Below are positions 18,148 through 26,259 of a stretch of DNA of 64,000 nucleotides, in pieces. Source of the stretch: Pseudomonadota bacterium. GTDB lineage: Bacteria > Desulfobacterota > Binatia > Binatales > Binataceae. The stretch lies in the NCBI GenBank assembly GCA_021323675.1, contig JAJPKP010000075.1, positions 1-64,000 of the forward strand, read 5' to 3'. Position numbers and translations under genes: made by a program. Below the pieces are notes generated by a model that was not told the DNA's origin, searched no databases, and saw only the letters and a list, made by a program, of their open reading frames with translations. The first letter of the stretch is position 1, and each line of letters opens with the position of its first letter.

Positions 18148-18524
18148 ACACTCCGATTCAGAAGCGCAGCCATCGCGCTCGGCAGTTGCGCGCTATCGCT
18201 CGGCGGCGTGGCGCCCAGCGCCGCAATCACACGCGCGATCTGCAAGCTGGTAAGCGTGACCGCGTGCAGGTCCTTGGCTCGCTGCCATGACTTCCAGGCG
18301 CGCTTGGCGCTCGCTCGCTCGTCGAGCTTCGCGTGTCCGATCGAAGCAATCTCGGCGATCCGCGCGGCCGATAGTTCCGGAAGTCGTTTGGCTATCTCAA
18401 GAAACGCTCCAAGCAACAGGTCGGGCGGTCGCTGATCGAGGCCGGCGATCGCAAGCAATCCGCCAAGGTTCGCCAGATGATGGACGCGAAGACCTTGTTC
18501 TTTGGTGTGCTGGTACGCAGCCAT
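18144..18524 (-). CDS. Hypothetical conjugation-operon protein between traF and traI
   Basis: A 126-residue mostly helical protein, unrecognised. I start at the internal ATG (18524), four bases after the traF stop; the open frame extends to 18638 but that would overlap traF by 110 nt. It ends in an ATGA overlap with the relaxase gene, so it is almost certainly translated as part of the transfer operon. Position next to the relaxase makes an accessory relaxosome role possible, but nothing in the sequence proves it. Confidence 0.6.
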   Translation of the reverse strand: MAAYQHTKEQGLRVHHLANLGGLLAIAGLDQRPPDLLLGAFLEIAKRLPELSAARIAEIASIGHAKLDERASAKRAWKSWQRAKDLHAVTLTSLQIARVIAALGATPPSDSAQLPSAMAALLNRSV

Positions 18525-18528
18525 GAGT

Positions 18529-19038
18529 TCACCATGTAACGAGCGGTTCAAGTTGCGCTCGGACAGACCTGATCGGCACGGGACCGAAGTAGCGCGAGTC
18601 CCAACTGCGCGCGTCAGTCGTTCCAAATAGCCAGACATGATCTCGTCGGACTGGATATCGACCTGGCGCCACGTGGGTGAGCGATCTTCCGCGGGTGTCG
18701 CGCGAAACCGTGGCCGAGTTCTCCAATCGATGCCCGTTGATCGTGACGTAATCGCGCGTGACTTCGACGGTGTCTCCGGGCAATGCGCCCAATCGTTTTC
18801 CGACTGGCTCGATGCCGTCGGGGCACCCTGGCCCTCGGGTGAGATAGCCGCGCGCTTGCGCGAGCCTCGCCAGTTCGGGCGGCAGGCAGGCCAGCACCAG
18901 ATCGCCGCGCGAGATGGGATGATTCACCATCCGGTAGATTCCCGGCCGACACGCGCTATCGGTGAGCGCGATCCGCAAACGGAACATCCAGAAGACCGCG
19001 ACGATCGCTGCTATTACGCTTGTCAGAGCGAACAGCAT
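18529..19038 (-). CDS. traF: Conjugative transfer signal peptidase TraF (S26 family)
   Basis: A membrane-anchored serine peptidase; in IncP systems TraF removes the C-terminal end of TrbC pilin and cyclises it. One N-terminal membrane helix is followed by the segment TDSACRPGIYRM holding the probable catalytic serine (residue 28 from this start) and later by 'GKRLGALPGDTV' with the conserved lysine, the Ser/Lys pair of the family. The open frame reaches 19140; I chose the ATG at 19038 because GGAG lies six bases upstream and the membrane helix begins there, but starts at 19080 or 19140 remain possible. Confidence 0.85.
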   Translation of the reverse strand: MLFALTSVIAAIVAVFWMFRLRIALTDSACRPGIYRMVNHPISRGDLVLACLPPELARLAQARGYLTRGPGCPDGIEPVGKRLGALPGDTVEVTRDYVTINGHRLENSATVSRDTRGRSLTHVAPGRYPVRRDHVWLFGTTDARSWDSRYFGPVPIRSVRAQLEPLVTW

Positions 19039-19162
19039 CCGCACTCCGCGCGGCAGTCTTTCTGTGAAATACGGGCTCATGCCGTGAAATGTAGAATCCT
19101 CAGCTAGAGCGGGGGCAAATCGGTGAAAAAGGGGCGACATACTTCAAGTCCTTTATCTTGCC

Positions 19163-19438
19163 CTACGACCGCATCGCCCCCGCTGCCCCGTTCCTCTCCT
19201 CCTTCTGAGTCGCCCTCTCCGCGCCTTCCCCCTGCCTGCTCCGCCAGACCCTGAAATCCCGGTCGCTTTCAACGAAATGCTTCAGCATCTCGATCGCCAC
19301 TTCCTTGCAATCGGTGTCGCGCTGAAGCTTGGCGTGCAAATAGGCCACGTATTCGTCCAGCGACGCCTTGAGGCTGCCCGGCAACGTGAGCCGCAACTGC
19401 ACGGGCGGCAAATCCTTGTCCTTGAGTCTGAGCTTCAT
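19163..19438 (-). CDS. DUF2274 family protein, copy 1 (downstream)
   Basis: A 91-residue protein of the DUF2274 type often found directly after trbI in tra/trb conjugation clusters. A good AGGAG sits eight bases before the ATG. The conserved-looking core runs from LRLTLPGSLKASLDEYVAYL to EMLKHFVESDRDFRVW. Function is unknown. It is clearly paralogous to the gene just upstream (EIDAYVEYARE ... MVWHFVETNEEFSGWR), so the family is duplicated here. Confidence 0.75.
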   Translation of the reverse strand: MKLRLKDKDLPPVQLRLTLPGSLKASLDEYVAYLHAKLQRDTDCKEVAIEMLKHFVESDRDFRVWRSRQGEGAERATQKEERNGAAGAMRS

Positions 19439-19688
19439 CTTTCCAACTCCTTTGCTTCAGTCGTTGTGAGCGTTCGTGCATGCGCGTCTTGCGCCACCCG
19501 CTGAATTCCTCGTTGGTCTCAACGAAGTGCCACACCATCGATCGCGCCACCTCTTCTGGATCGAGTTTCTGATGCGCGACTTCGCGGGCGTACTCAACGT
19601 ACGCGTCGATCTCCTGTTTGAGGAATCCTCCGATTGTGATCGTGAGGTAGCTCAGAGCCAGCCGTTTACCTTCGACATTGGGTTCCAT
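19269..19688 (-). CDS. DUF2274 family protein, copy 2 (upstream), with out-of-frame extension
   Basis: The first 80 or so residues (of 139) are a DUF2274-like protein paralogous to the following gene. The remaining residues lie in the frame overlapping the start of the next gene by 170 nt and show no domain character, being Arg/Ala/Gly-rich, so this copy seems to have lost its normal stop, perhaps by a small frameshift, and runs on into its neighbour. It lies 17 nt after trbI, the expected site for DUF2274. No strong ribosome binding site is seen at a good distance. Confidence 0.6.
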   Translation of the reverse strand: MEPNVEGKRLALSYLTITIGGFLKQEIDAYVEYAREVAHQKLDPEEVARSMVWHFVETNEEFSGWRKTRMHERSQRLKQRSWKDEAQTQGQGFAARAVAAHVAGQPQGVAGRIRGLFARQASARHRLQGSGDRDAEAFR

Positions 19689-19705
19689 TTCGGTTGCTCA
19701 CTACC

Positions 19706-20884
19706 TCAGTTCCGGTAAGGCCCCGGCAGTACGAGGTCGTTGGTCACCATCACGTTGAACTGGTAGCCCGGCCGTATCTCCAAGGTGGGCGGGATGTTCA
19801 TCCCGCGCTGGAGACTGCCCTGCGCCACTTGCCCGAGTTGCTGGCTCGCCGCCGCTCCGCCCATCTCACTGAGCAAAGCCATCTGGTTCGGCGTCGCGTA
19901 GCCGTACCCATAGGGGCCGGAGAAGCCCATTCCTCCGCCGAACGCTCCCATCTGCCCGACCATCTGGCCGGCGCTGATCACGGAAAGCAGCGCCGCAGTG
20001 CCAAAGGTCTTCAGATAGTGGTTGTTCACCTTATCGCTGAACCCAGCGTAACCGGCATCGTCGGCGCCCGGCATCTCCGGAATGTCCATGCTCGAAGCGT
20101 TCGGGAAGATCAGCCGCTTCCATCCGATCTGCACGCGCTCCTGTCCGTACGCTGCATCGGTTTTGTACGAGCCGATGAGCTTCGATCCTTGCGGGATCAG
20201 AACCCATCGCCCAGTGGCGGTATCGAAGACGTTCTCGCGGACTTGGGCGAGAATTGGTCCCGGCAGTTCCGAGTTGATGCCGCTGATCAGGACGGCGGGT
20301 ATCACGCTTCCTGCGGTGATCAGATAGGGAGACTCCGGCGGCTTCAGGCTGGTGATCGCCCCGGTGCCTCCGCTCTGCACGATCTGCGTGCTCGTGAAGT
20401 CATAGGGCCTGTTCGTTCCGGTTTGATTCGCGACGCTCGGGACTTCCAGCGCTGCTCCGTGATGGAACGCTCCCACCATCGGTGGTGCCGAGAGCGCCTT
20501 GACGTATTCCTCCTCCTGCAACTGGGCCAGCCTGCTGGGTGGACGTCCTGGCAGCGCCGCGGCAGGAGCCTGCGTCGCTACCGTGGGCGGTAGCGGTGGG
20601 AGCGGAGCAGGTTTGATCTCGGACGGTTTCGGACTCCTGGCCTTAGCTTCCAGTTCCGCGACGGCCGCGCGTTCCTCGTTGGACGTGACGGCGGCAGCAT
20701 CGTCGTTCCGCACGGTCGAACTGGACTCCGGCGAGTCTGAATGCAGCGCGATGATCATCACAAGCAGTGCGGCTGCGACTGCCGCGCCCACGACGATAAC
20801 CAGAGTGCGTGTCAGCCGTGCTCCTCCGCTGCGATGTTGCTGCACGCTCGGGCCACTCGGTCCGATTGCCGCTGCCGTGGCCAT
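19706..20884 (-). CDS. trbI: Conjugal transfer protein TrbI (VirB10-like)
   Basis: A 392-residue protein that spans from the inner to the outer membrane. It has a short cytoplasmic N-terminus, one membrane helix at about 28-48, a proline-rich periplasmic linker, and a C-terminal VirB10/TrbI beta-barrel domain with segments LITAGSVIPAVLISGINSELPG and 'VLIPQGSKLIGSY'. It acts as the core-complex scaffold with TrbG and TrbF. Starts four bases after trbG ends with a GAGG upstream. Confidence 0.95.
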   Translation of the reverse strand: MATAAAIGPSGPSVQQHRSGGARLTRTLVIVVGAAVAAALLVMIIALHSDSPESSSTVRNDDAAAVTSNEERAAVAELEAKARSPKPSEIKPAPLPPLPPTVATQAPAAALPGRPPSRLAQLQEEEYVKALSAPPMVGAFHHGAALEVPSVANQTGTNRPYDFTSTQIVQSGGTGAITSLKPPESPYLITAGSVIPAVLISGINSELPGPILAQVRENVFDTATGRWVLIPQGSKLIGSYKTDAAYGQERVQIGWKRLIFPNASSMDIPEMPGADDAGYAGFSDKVNNHYLKTFGTAALLSVISAGQMVGQMGAFGGGMGFSGPYGYGYATPNQMALLSEMGGAAASQQLGQVAQGSLQRGMNIPPTLEIRPGYQFNVMVTNDLVLPGPYRN

Positions 20885-20887
20885 GAT

Positions 20888-21826
20888 TCACCTCGCCCCG
20901 CCGGTGTAGCGGATGCTGACACGGTCCTGCTCGCGGCCCACGCCAGAAACCAGCACCGCCTGGTCGAAGAGTTTGTCGACCACGTAGTAATCGCCCCTGA
21001 CGCGATAGTTCACCATCTCGCTGCCGTCGCCGGCGGCGACCATCAGCGCCGGAGCTTCGCTCGACTTCGTGGTCGCCGGCATCTGAATGAAGACGTGTGT
21101 GCCATCATCGAAGGCGCGAATCGGCTTCCACGGCACCTTCGGCCCTGATACGGCGTATGAGAAATTGAGAACACCCGGATCGAGCGAAGCGAGCGAGGCG
21201 ACCACGCCATCCGGCTGCGATTGCGGCTCGTGCGCCTTCTCGGCCGCGTGGTCGGCGTCCCGCATCGCCTGTTCGAGTTCCTCAGGATAGTAGAAGGCGA
21301 CTTCCTGCATTTCGCGTCCGGCGCGCGAGCGCAGCATCAGGTGGTAGATGTGCTTGGTCGTATAGATCGTCAGGTTGGTGTTGATTCCGGCGGCGGTGGG
21401 TTTGATCGCGAGGTGCGGGGTCGGATTGCGCGGATCGCCCGATGATGCTGGCGTTACGAGCCAGCGTTCGCTGTCGCCGCTGGCCACGTCGGTAATTGTC
21501 TCGCCCGGCTCAAGCTGGATATCGGTGGTGCGCAGTGGAGCGCAATCAACGACCGGCTCCAGTCCTTCGTCATACGGATAAAGCTCGTGGCTGGGCGTCT
21601 TATAGGTCTGCCACGTACCATCTTGCTGATGCTGCTTGACGGCTGCCTGCACCTCCTCGGGCTGCTGCGCGAGTAGCTGAGCGCCGGTGGGGGGTGCGGG
21701 TTCCGGCTCGGGCGGCGGCGTGGCCTTGGTCACGAGCGTTAGCGGAGGTGGCGGCGTTTGTTGCGCCGAGCAGCCTGCAAGCGTCAACGCGACAAACACG
21801 CAACCAACGGTAACGATGCACTTCAT
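20888..21826 (-). CDS. trbG: Conjugal transfer protein TrbG (VirB9-like lipoprotein)
   Basis: A 312-residue protein with a lipoprotein signal peptide (lipobox LAGC at about residues 16-19), a proline-rich linker and a C-terminal VirB9/TrbG domain (YSVSGPK-like segment, 'WKPIRAFDDGTHVFIQMP', ending 'VSIRYTGGAR'). It forms the outer-membrane core complex with TrbI. An AGGAGG lies eight bases ahead of the start. Twelve nt separate it from trbF. Confidence 0.95.
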   Translation of the reverse strand: MKCIVTVGCVFVALTLAGCSAQQTPPPPLTLVTKATPPPEPEPAPPTGAQLLAQQPEEVQAAVKQHQQDGTWQTYKTPSHELYPYDEGLEPVVDCAPLRTTDIQLEPGETITDVASGDSERWLVTPASSGDPRNPTPHLAIKPTAAGINTNLTIYTTKHIYHLMLRSRAGREMQEVAFYYPEELEQAMRDADHAAEKAHEPQSQPDGVVASLASLDPGVLNFSYAVSGPKVPWKPIRAFDDGTHVFIQMPATTKSSEAPALMVAAGDGSEMVNYRVRGDYYVVDKLFDQAVLVSGVGREQDRVSIRYTGGAR

Positions 21827-21838
21827 CGTGATCGCCTC

Positions 21839-22504
21839 CTAACCGCGCTGCTCGGTCCAATTGAGCTGCGTAACGTAAAAGCCGAGCGGGTTCTCCAGAA
21901 TCGACGCGTCAGAGGCCGGAGAAATTATCTGGGTGTCGAGCGCCGCTTCCCAATGAGTCGTGGCGATGGGCGAACCGTCAAGGCCTGAGGCTTCCTCGGT
22001 CCATCTCACCTGCCACGTCGTTTTTGACAGGGGCAGGATCGAATCGATCTGAACGCTGACGGATTGATGCTGAGCGACCTTGAACGGATCATGTTCAAGG
22101 TCATCCTTGTGGTAGTAGTTCTCGAGGAACTTGTAGGCCGGTCCGCGTGCGCGGCTGTAAACCTGCCCGATGACCTGATGCTCAGCGGCGGGATCGGTGA
22201 TCACCTCGCGAGCGTTGCGGATGAAAGCGGCTAGTTCGTACCGCATCATCCGGTCTGTGCTGATCTGTGCCGTGCTCTCGGTGAGCGCGCTCGGCGCGCC
22301 CAGCGCATAACCGAGCTTGTCCACCTCCACGACGTAAGGAACAAACTTGCTTCGGGTGCTGAGCCAGACCATCCCGAAGGCCAGCACCAACGTGATGGCC
22401 ATCATGCCGGCAGCGGCGATCTGCCAGTTACGTTTGCCGAGAACCAGATCAGCGTAACGCTCGTCCCATTCCTGCCGCGCTTTGAGATAGACGCTGCCTT
22501 GCAT
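21839..22504 (-). CDS. trbF: Conjugal transfer protein TrbF (VirB8-like)
   Basis: A 221-residue bitopic inner-membrane protein: cytoplasmic N-terminus 'ARQEWDERYADLVLGKRNWQ', one membrane helix (about 28-50) and a periplasmic VirB8 fold with 'WQVRWTEEASG' near the end. It is the first gene of the minus-strand transfer operon here, while in most relatives it follows trbL. The region directly upstream carries a strong inverted repeat that may regulate the operon. Confidence 0.95.
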   Translation of the reverse strand: MQGSVYLKARQEWDERYADLVLGKRNWQIAAAGMMAITLVLAFGMVWLSTRSKFVPYVVEVDKLGYALGAPSALTESTAQISTDRMMRYELAAFIRNAREVITDPAAEHQVIGQVYSRARGPAYKFLENYYHKDDLEHDPFKVAQHQSVSVQIDSILPLSKTTWQVRWTEEASGLDGSPIATTHWEAALDTQIISPASDASILENPLGFYVTQLNWTEQRG

Positions 22505-22519
22505 GCCGACGCCTCGCTG

Positions 22520-22559
22520 CTAGCGATCGAGCACGCGCTGTGAAATTCGTGCTCGCTAG
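22520..22559. promoter_or_regulatory. Inverted repeat upstream of trbF
   Basis: Left arm CTAGCGatcGAGCAC (22520-22534) pairs with right arm GTGCTCGCTAG (22549-22559), perfect apart from a three-base bulge, around a 14-nt spacer. It lies 16-55 nt ahead of the trbF start at the head of the transfer operon, a position suited to an operator or a structured leader; an oriT component is another possibility. The function is inferred from position only. Confidence 0.5.
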
Positions 22560-22743
22560 GTTCTGAGCGTCAGCAATTTCCGCGCCCATGCCGGAGCAGC
22601 GCGGGAGCAGAGCTCATGCTCGCATGTCCGGAGAGTATCGCGAGAGAGATCGGCAGACGGGTTGAGGCGCGTTTCTAGCGAGACATCAAACGCAGAATAA
22701 TCGACGGAGGGTGAGCCACGACCTTAGAGGTTCGTAGCGACGA

Positions 22744-22772
22744 AAGTGTCCACGAAGTGTCCAAAGTGTCCA
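22744..22772. repeat. Three direct repeats AAGTGTCCA beside the attachment site
   Basis: Copies of AAGTGTCCA lie at 22744-22752, 22755-22763 and 22764-22772, all in the same direction. Further small repeats follow: TGATCTGA at 22782-22789 and 22834-22841, CGGATCG at 22791-22797 and 22800-22806, and the inverted pair GCCCT/AGGGC at 22811-22827. About 100 nt further right is the tRNA fragment. Clustered short repeats at this distance resemble arm-type binding sites for a tyrosine recombinase or excisionase. Confidence 0.55.
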
Positions 22773-22868
22773 TTCATGAGCTGATCTGAGCGGATCGCTC
22801 GGATCGAAAAGCCCTTGAATTTAGGGCCTAATCTGATCTGAAATGATCTTGGATTACCCCTTCCGCGA

Positions 22869-22915
22869 GATTCCTAATCCTGGGGCCGTGGGTTCGAATC
22901 CCGCAGGGGGCGCCA
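22869..22915 (+). pseudogene. 3' fragment of tRNA-Arg(CCU): probable right attachment site of the element
   Basis: The stretch carries an anticodon loop TTCCTAA (anticodon CCT), the 3' half of the anticodon stem TCCTG, variable loop GGGCC, T-arm GTGGG-TTCGAAT-CCCGC, the 3' acceptor strand AGGGGGC, discriminator G and encoded CCA. Upstream bases do not form the 5' half of the anticodon stem, the D-arm or the 5' acceptor strand, so the gene is not intact. This is the classic trace of site-specific integration into the 3' end of a tRNA gene; the complete copy should flank the element's other end, left of this window. Confidence 0.87.
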
Positions 22916-23226
22916 GTTTTCCCGCGAAGTAATTGAGCTTTTAGCGCCGAGGTTTCCGAATGTCAAGCGCCACGCATCGTGACTTTGGCTGAACTTTGGC
23001 ATTTGAGGGCTGGCCGGCGAGCCCGAGCGCTGTCTGCGCTTTCGAGGTGGCGCTCCAACTAGGGCAGGTCTGGCCGCCCACATCGACGCTCCCCGTAAGT
23101 AACGCCCTCGTCAGCAGTTGTATAACTTAGGTCGGCGGCTCACGGTGATGACCGGTGATTGCGACAGATAACCTCGAGCGTCGAGAATGAGAGCGACGCC
23201 GAAGATGAAGAACTTTTAGGACGGAG
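22916..23226. other. Non-coding region between tRNA fragment and RelA/SpoT-domain gene
   Basis: No convincing gene is seen. The 3' part, ending with AGGACGGAG, provides the ribosome binding site of the following GTG start; the promoter of that gene must lie here. A short inverted repeat GGAGG-tgtcgg-CCTCC (23223-23238) covers the start codon and could mask it. Confidence 0.4.
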
Positions 23227-26200
23227 GTGTCGGCCTCCTCTGTGCCGCAAGTACAGATGAACCTCACGAGTTACGAGCAAACGGGCCAAACGCTTTATGG
23301 CGAATTTGCGACCACGGTTAGCTTCATCCTCGAACAGACGATCGCTGCGACAGGCGCGCCTCGGCCTCAATCAATTCAGCACCGAGCAAAATCTCCCGTC
23401 AGCCTGAGACGTAAGCTCGAAAACCAAGGACTCCTCGATTCCGAATCAATTGAAAAACACATGAAGGATCTCGCCGGGGTCCGTTTGATCTTCTACACGA
23501 ACACTGACGTTGACCGGTTCTGCAACTCGGGGCTGATTCGACGGACATTCGAGGTAGACTGGAAGGAAACGCGGAATCATCACCCCATCAGCGAAAGCGC
23601 AGAGCGGCGCTATCAAGCTATTCACTTTATCGTCTCTCTCACCGAAGACCGCACCGCGCTGCCGGAGTACGCGAAATTCAAAGGAATGCGATGTGAAATT
23701 CAAATTCAAACGATCCTCAATCACGCATGGGCGGAAACCGAGCACGATATTCTGTATAAACCGACCAAGGCCAAAGGCTTCGGTTCCAAGGCCTTTCAGT
23801 CCATCGAGAAGCGGATGGCGCGCGTGATGAATGAGTATCTCCTGCCGGCCGGTTATGAACTGCAGAAGGTGCAATACGACTATGAGCGGTTAATGCAGGG
23901 GAAGGCGCTGTTCGACCGGGGCACGCTTGAGGTGTTGGCGTACTGCAAGGACAACAACGAAAGGTACGATACGCTATCGACCATTCGGGAATACGTTCTA
24001 CCGAACCACGATGATGTACCTGGAATATACGGCGACCTGTGCCACGCGCTCCTTCAGAGCGCGCGGTCTGCACACGAAGGCGCACAGAAGCCGATCGAAA
24101 CAGCTTTCGGTTCAGTTCCGGGCAGAACCGCCAAGAATGTCGTCAGCTTGGTCCTGAAGATCTTTGACGATCTGCGTTATGTCGACATCGAGCGAACATT
24201 CCGCAGCCTCTCGGAGTTATACCAAGGAGAGGGTTTCGGTGAGGTTCGAAAGCAGATTCTGCAGGTAATCGACCACCTCGCCCAGTACGACCTTAAGGTG
24301 TGGCGGCAGGTCGGGCCGTACGTTCAGCATGTGCTCTCCGAAATCGTAAGTGGGCTCAGCCCTGACGAACGTCAGGCTCTTCGACCACTCATTCTCAAGA
24401 TCTGGCGGGCGTTGCTGAATCCTCATGCGCGGGGAACCGCACAATCGTCGGTGGATACTTTCACGATAAGCACAGGTTCTCTACCGGCGAGCGATGCACT
24501 GGTTGCGATCCGGGATCGGGCCATCGCCGGTCTATTCGAATTGTGGGATCACTCTTCGACAGCAGGTGAACAGCGCGAGGTTTTCTCGGTCTTGATCGAG
24601 GCAACCCACATGCCAACCCACGGGGATTATTCGAATGAGCTCTGCGCCACGATCCTGAAGGACACAAAAAGGATTGTAGATGCGCTCGCGGACCGGCTTC
24701 TTGGAAAGCCCTATGACTTCATCGAGCACGTCGAACACCAATTATTGTTTCATTATTACCGTGCGCGAAAGATCGCCGAGGATGAGCAAGAGGAGTTTGG
24801 CTGCAAAGACCTCGCATCGAGTCTGATGACGTCGCTGCTCGCGATCCGCGACCGTTTGAACCTGGACAAGAAGTACGTTCGGTACAAAACGCTTGTCGGA
24901 TTTGAGACAGTACTGCCGCCGCATTGGGAAGATAAAGAGTTTCACTTCGCAGGGGCGCAGGAATTTCGGAACGAGCGCGCCACGGAGTACATCGACGAGA
25001 TCTCTGAGGCCACCGAGGATGACTGGTATGAACTGATCGTGCTGTGCGCCGCCACCGAATCAGTCGACCTCGCTACGTTCCCTGTGTTTGGTAACTTTCT
25101 AACGCAACTGGCGAAGGCAAAACCCGCGACGGCACTCCGGTTCCTGAAAAAAGAGGATCCTCACCTTGCTAAGTTCGTGGTGGCGATTCTTCAGGGCCTG
25201 AGCGAGAGTGGTTCGAAGGACGAGTATCGGGCCTTGGTGAAGGACTTCCTGTCCCAAGGTAGACACCTATGGGCGATCGCTCGGCACTTCCAGATCGTAG
25301 GAAATACACCGGTGGCGGAGGTGAAGCAGCTCGTCGATAAAGCCGTCGAAGGCTCCGACGAAATGGCCGTGATTGGGTGTCTAATTCTTTCTATCAGGCT
25401 GCACGACTCAGAGAAGCGTCCGCTTATCGACAGCGTGTTCTTGCCGGCCATTCGTTACCTCATCGCGCACAAGGACGCACGCTGGGTGAACGAGGCGTGG
25501 TTCATGAAAGAGGCAAGGCCGTTCTTCGCCTCTCTCTCAGCAGAGCACGCGAAAGTGGTCCTGGAGAGCCTCTCGTCCCTTCCAACTCTAGAGCACGGAG
25601 CGGAAGCAATTCTCGCATCGATCGCCGGTACACACCCTTGTGAGGTCTGGGAGTTTCTCGGTCGGCGGCTCCAACGGGATGAGGACTCCGAAGAACATTA
25701 CGAAGCCTTTCCGTCTCGCCTTCATGACCTCCAAGAATCGCTTGCGAGAGATGCTGAAAGCGCTGTCACGTGCACTCGCAGTTGGTTCCACGACGACGAC
25801 CCTTTGTTCAGGTTTCGAGGCGGTCGCCTCCTGAGCACGGCATTTGCTGCCTTTCCCGATAACTTTGCAGCCCAGCTGCGCGAGATGGCGCAGAACGGAT
25901 CGGACGAAGATCTGAATTTCATTCTGGCAGTGATGCAGAATTATCATGGAGAATCTGCAACCCATCCCCTGTTGCAAGACATCGTAAACCGCTTGTCCGA
26001 GGACGATCACAGGCTGGCGAAAGTCGAGATTTCCCTAAAAAGCACAGATGGCGTAGTTGGGGAATTCGGGATGGTTGATGCTCTCCGCAAGAAGAAAGAG
26101 GGGGTGAAGCCGTGGCTGGAGGATCCGCGCCCCCGCGTAAAAGCGTTCGCGATGGAATACATACGGAGCCTCGACCGAGGCATAGCCGCAGAGCAGCGCA

Positions 26201-26259
26201 CGGCCGAACAGGAGCACGAGCTCCGCAAACGTGACTTTGAGGACCATAGGGACACGTAA
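23227..26259 (+). CDS. RelA/SpoT synthetase-domain protein with very long C-terminal region (1010 aa)
   Basis: Residues 45-180 form an alarmone-synthetase type domain: R53-x-K55 and the following K63, DLAGVR at 81-86 (metal-binding Asp81), RYQAIH at 128-133 (nucleotide-stacking Tyr129), and EIQIQT at 157-162 (catalytic Glu157) with AW168 and EH..LYK to 178. There is no HD hydrolase, TGS or ACT domain. The other 800 residues have no motif I know; they are rich in amphipathic helices and suggest an alpha-solenoid. Possible products are (p)ppGpp/ppApp-like nucleotides or tRNA pyrophosphorylation, as in toxSAS toxins. GTG start is supported by AGGA five bases upstream; ATG at 23257 is the alternative. 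A nuclease gene follows on the same strand. Confidence 0.85.
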   Translation: MSASSVPQVQMNLTSYEQTGQTLYGEFATTVSFILEQTIAATGAPRPQSIQHRAKSPVSLRRKLENQGLLDSESIEKHMKDLAGVRLIFYTNTDVDRFCNSGLIRRTFEVDWKETRNHHPISESAERRYQAIHFIVSLTEDRTALPEYAKFKGMRCEIQIQTILNHAWAETEHDILYKPTKAKGFGSKAFQSIEKRMARVMNEYLLPAGYELQKVQYDYERLMQGKALFDRGTLEVLAYCKDNNERYDTLSTIREYVLPNHDDVPGIYGDLCHALLQSARSAHEGAQKPIETAFGSVPGRTAKNVVSLVLKIFDDLRYVDIERTFRSLSELYQGEGFGEVRKQILQVIDHLAQYDLKVWRQVGPYVQHVLSEIVSGLSPDERQALRPLILKIWRALLNPHARGTAQSSVDTFTISTGSLPASDALVAIRDRAIAGLFELWDHSSTAGEQREVFSVLIEATHMPTHGDYSNELCATILKDTKRIVDALADRLLGKPYDFIEHVEHQLLFHYYRARKIAEDEQEEFGCKDLASSLMTSLLAIRDRLNLDKKYVRYKTLVGFETVLPPHWEDKEFHFAGAQEFRNERATEYIDEISEATEDDWYELIVLCAATESVDLATFPVFGNFLTQLAKAKPATALRFLKKEDPHLAKFVVAILQGLSESGSKDEYRALVKDFLSQGRHLWAIARHFQIVGNTPVAEVKQLVDKAVEGSDEMAVIGCLILSIRLHDSEKRPLIDSVFLPAIRYLIAHKDARWVNEAWFMKEARPFFASLSAEHAKVVLESLSSLPTLEHGAEAILASIAGTHPCEVWEFLGRRLQRDEDSEEHYEAFPSRLHDLQESLARDAESAVTCTRSWFHDDDPLFRFRGGRLLSTAFAAFPDNFAAQLREMAQNGSDEDLNFILAVMQNYHGESATHPLLQDIVNRLSEDDHRLAKVEISLKSTDGVVGEFGMVDALRKKKEGVKPWLEDPRPRVKAFAMEYIRSLDRGIAAEQRTAEQEHELRKRDFEDHRDT

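Larger units (their letters stand above)
1..22915. mobile_element. Integrated conjugative element (right part; left end outside window)
   Basis: The stretch combines a full tra/trb mating-pair-formation set (trbB-trbL, trbF, trbG, trbI, DUF2274), a relaxase, a coupling protein and a TraF-type peptidase with defence cargo, and ends on the right at a tRNA-Arg(CCU) 3' fragment (22869-22915). The fragment is on the plus strand, so an intact tRNA gene should lie left of the window, where an integrase would also be expected. No replication gene is visible, which favours an integrative conjugative element over a plasmid. The left limit is unknown; I place it at the window edge only because all genes from position 1 look accessory. 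Confidence 0.75.

Noticed and set aside
22744-22772. CRISPR-like array
   Set aside because: Only three nine-base repeats with zero to two bases between them, no spacers and no cas genes.
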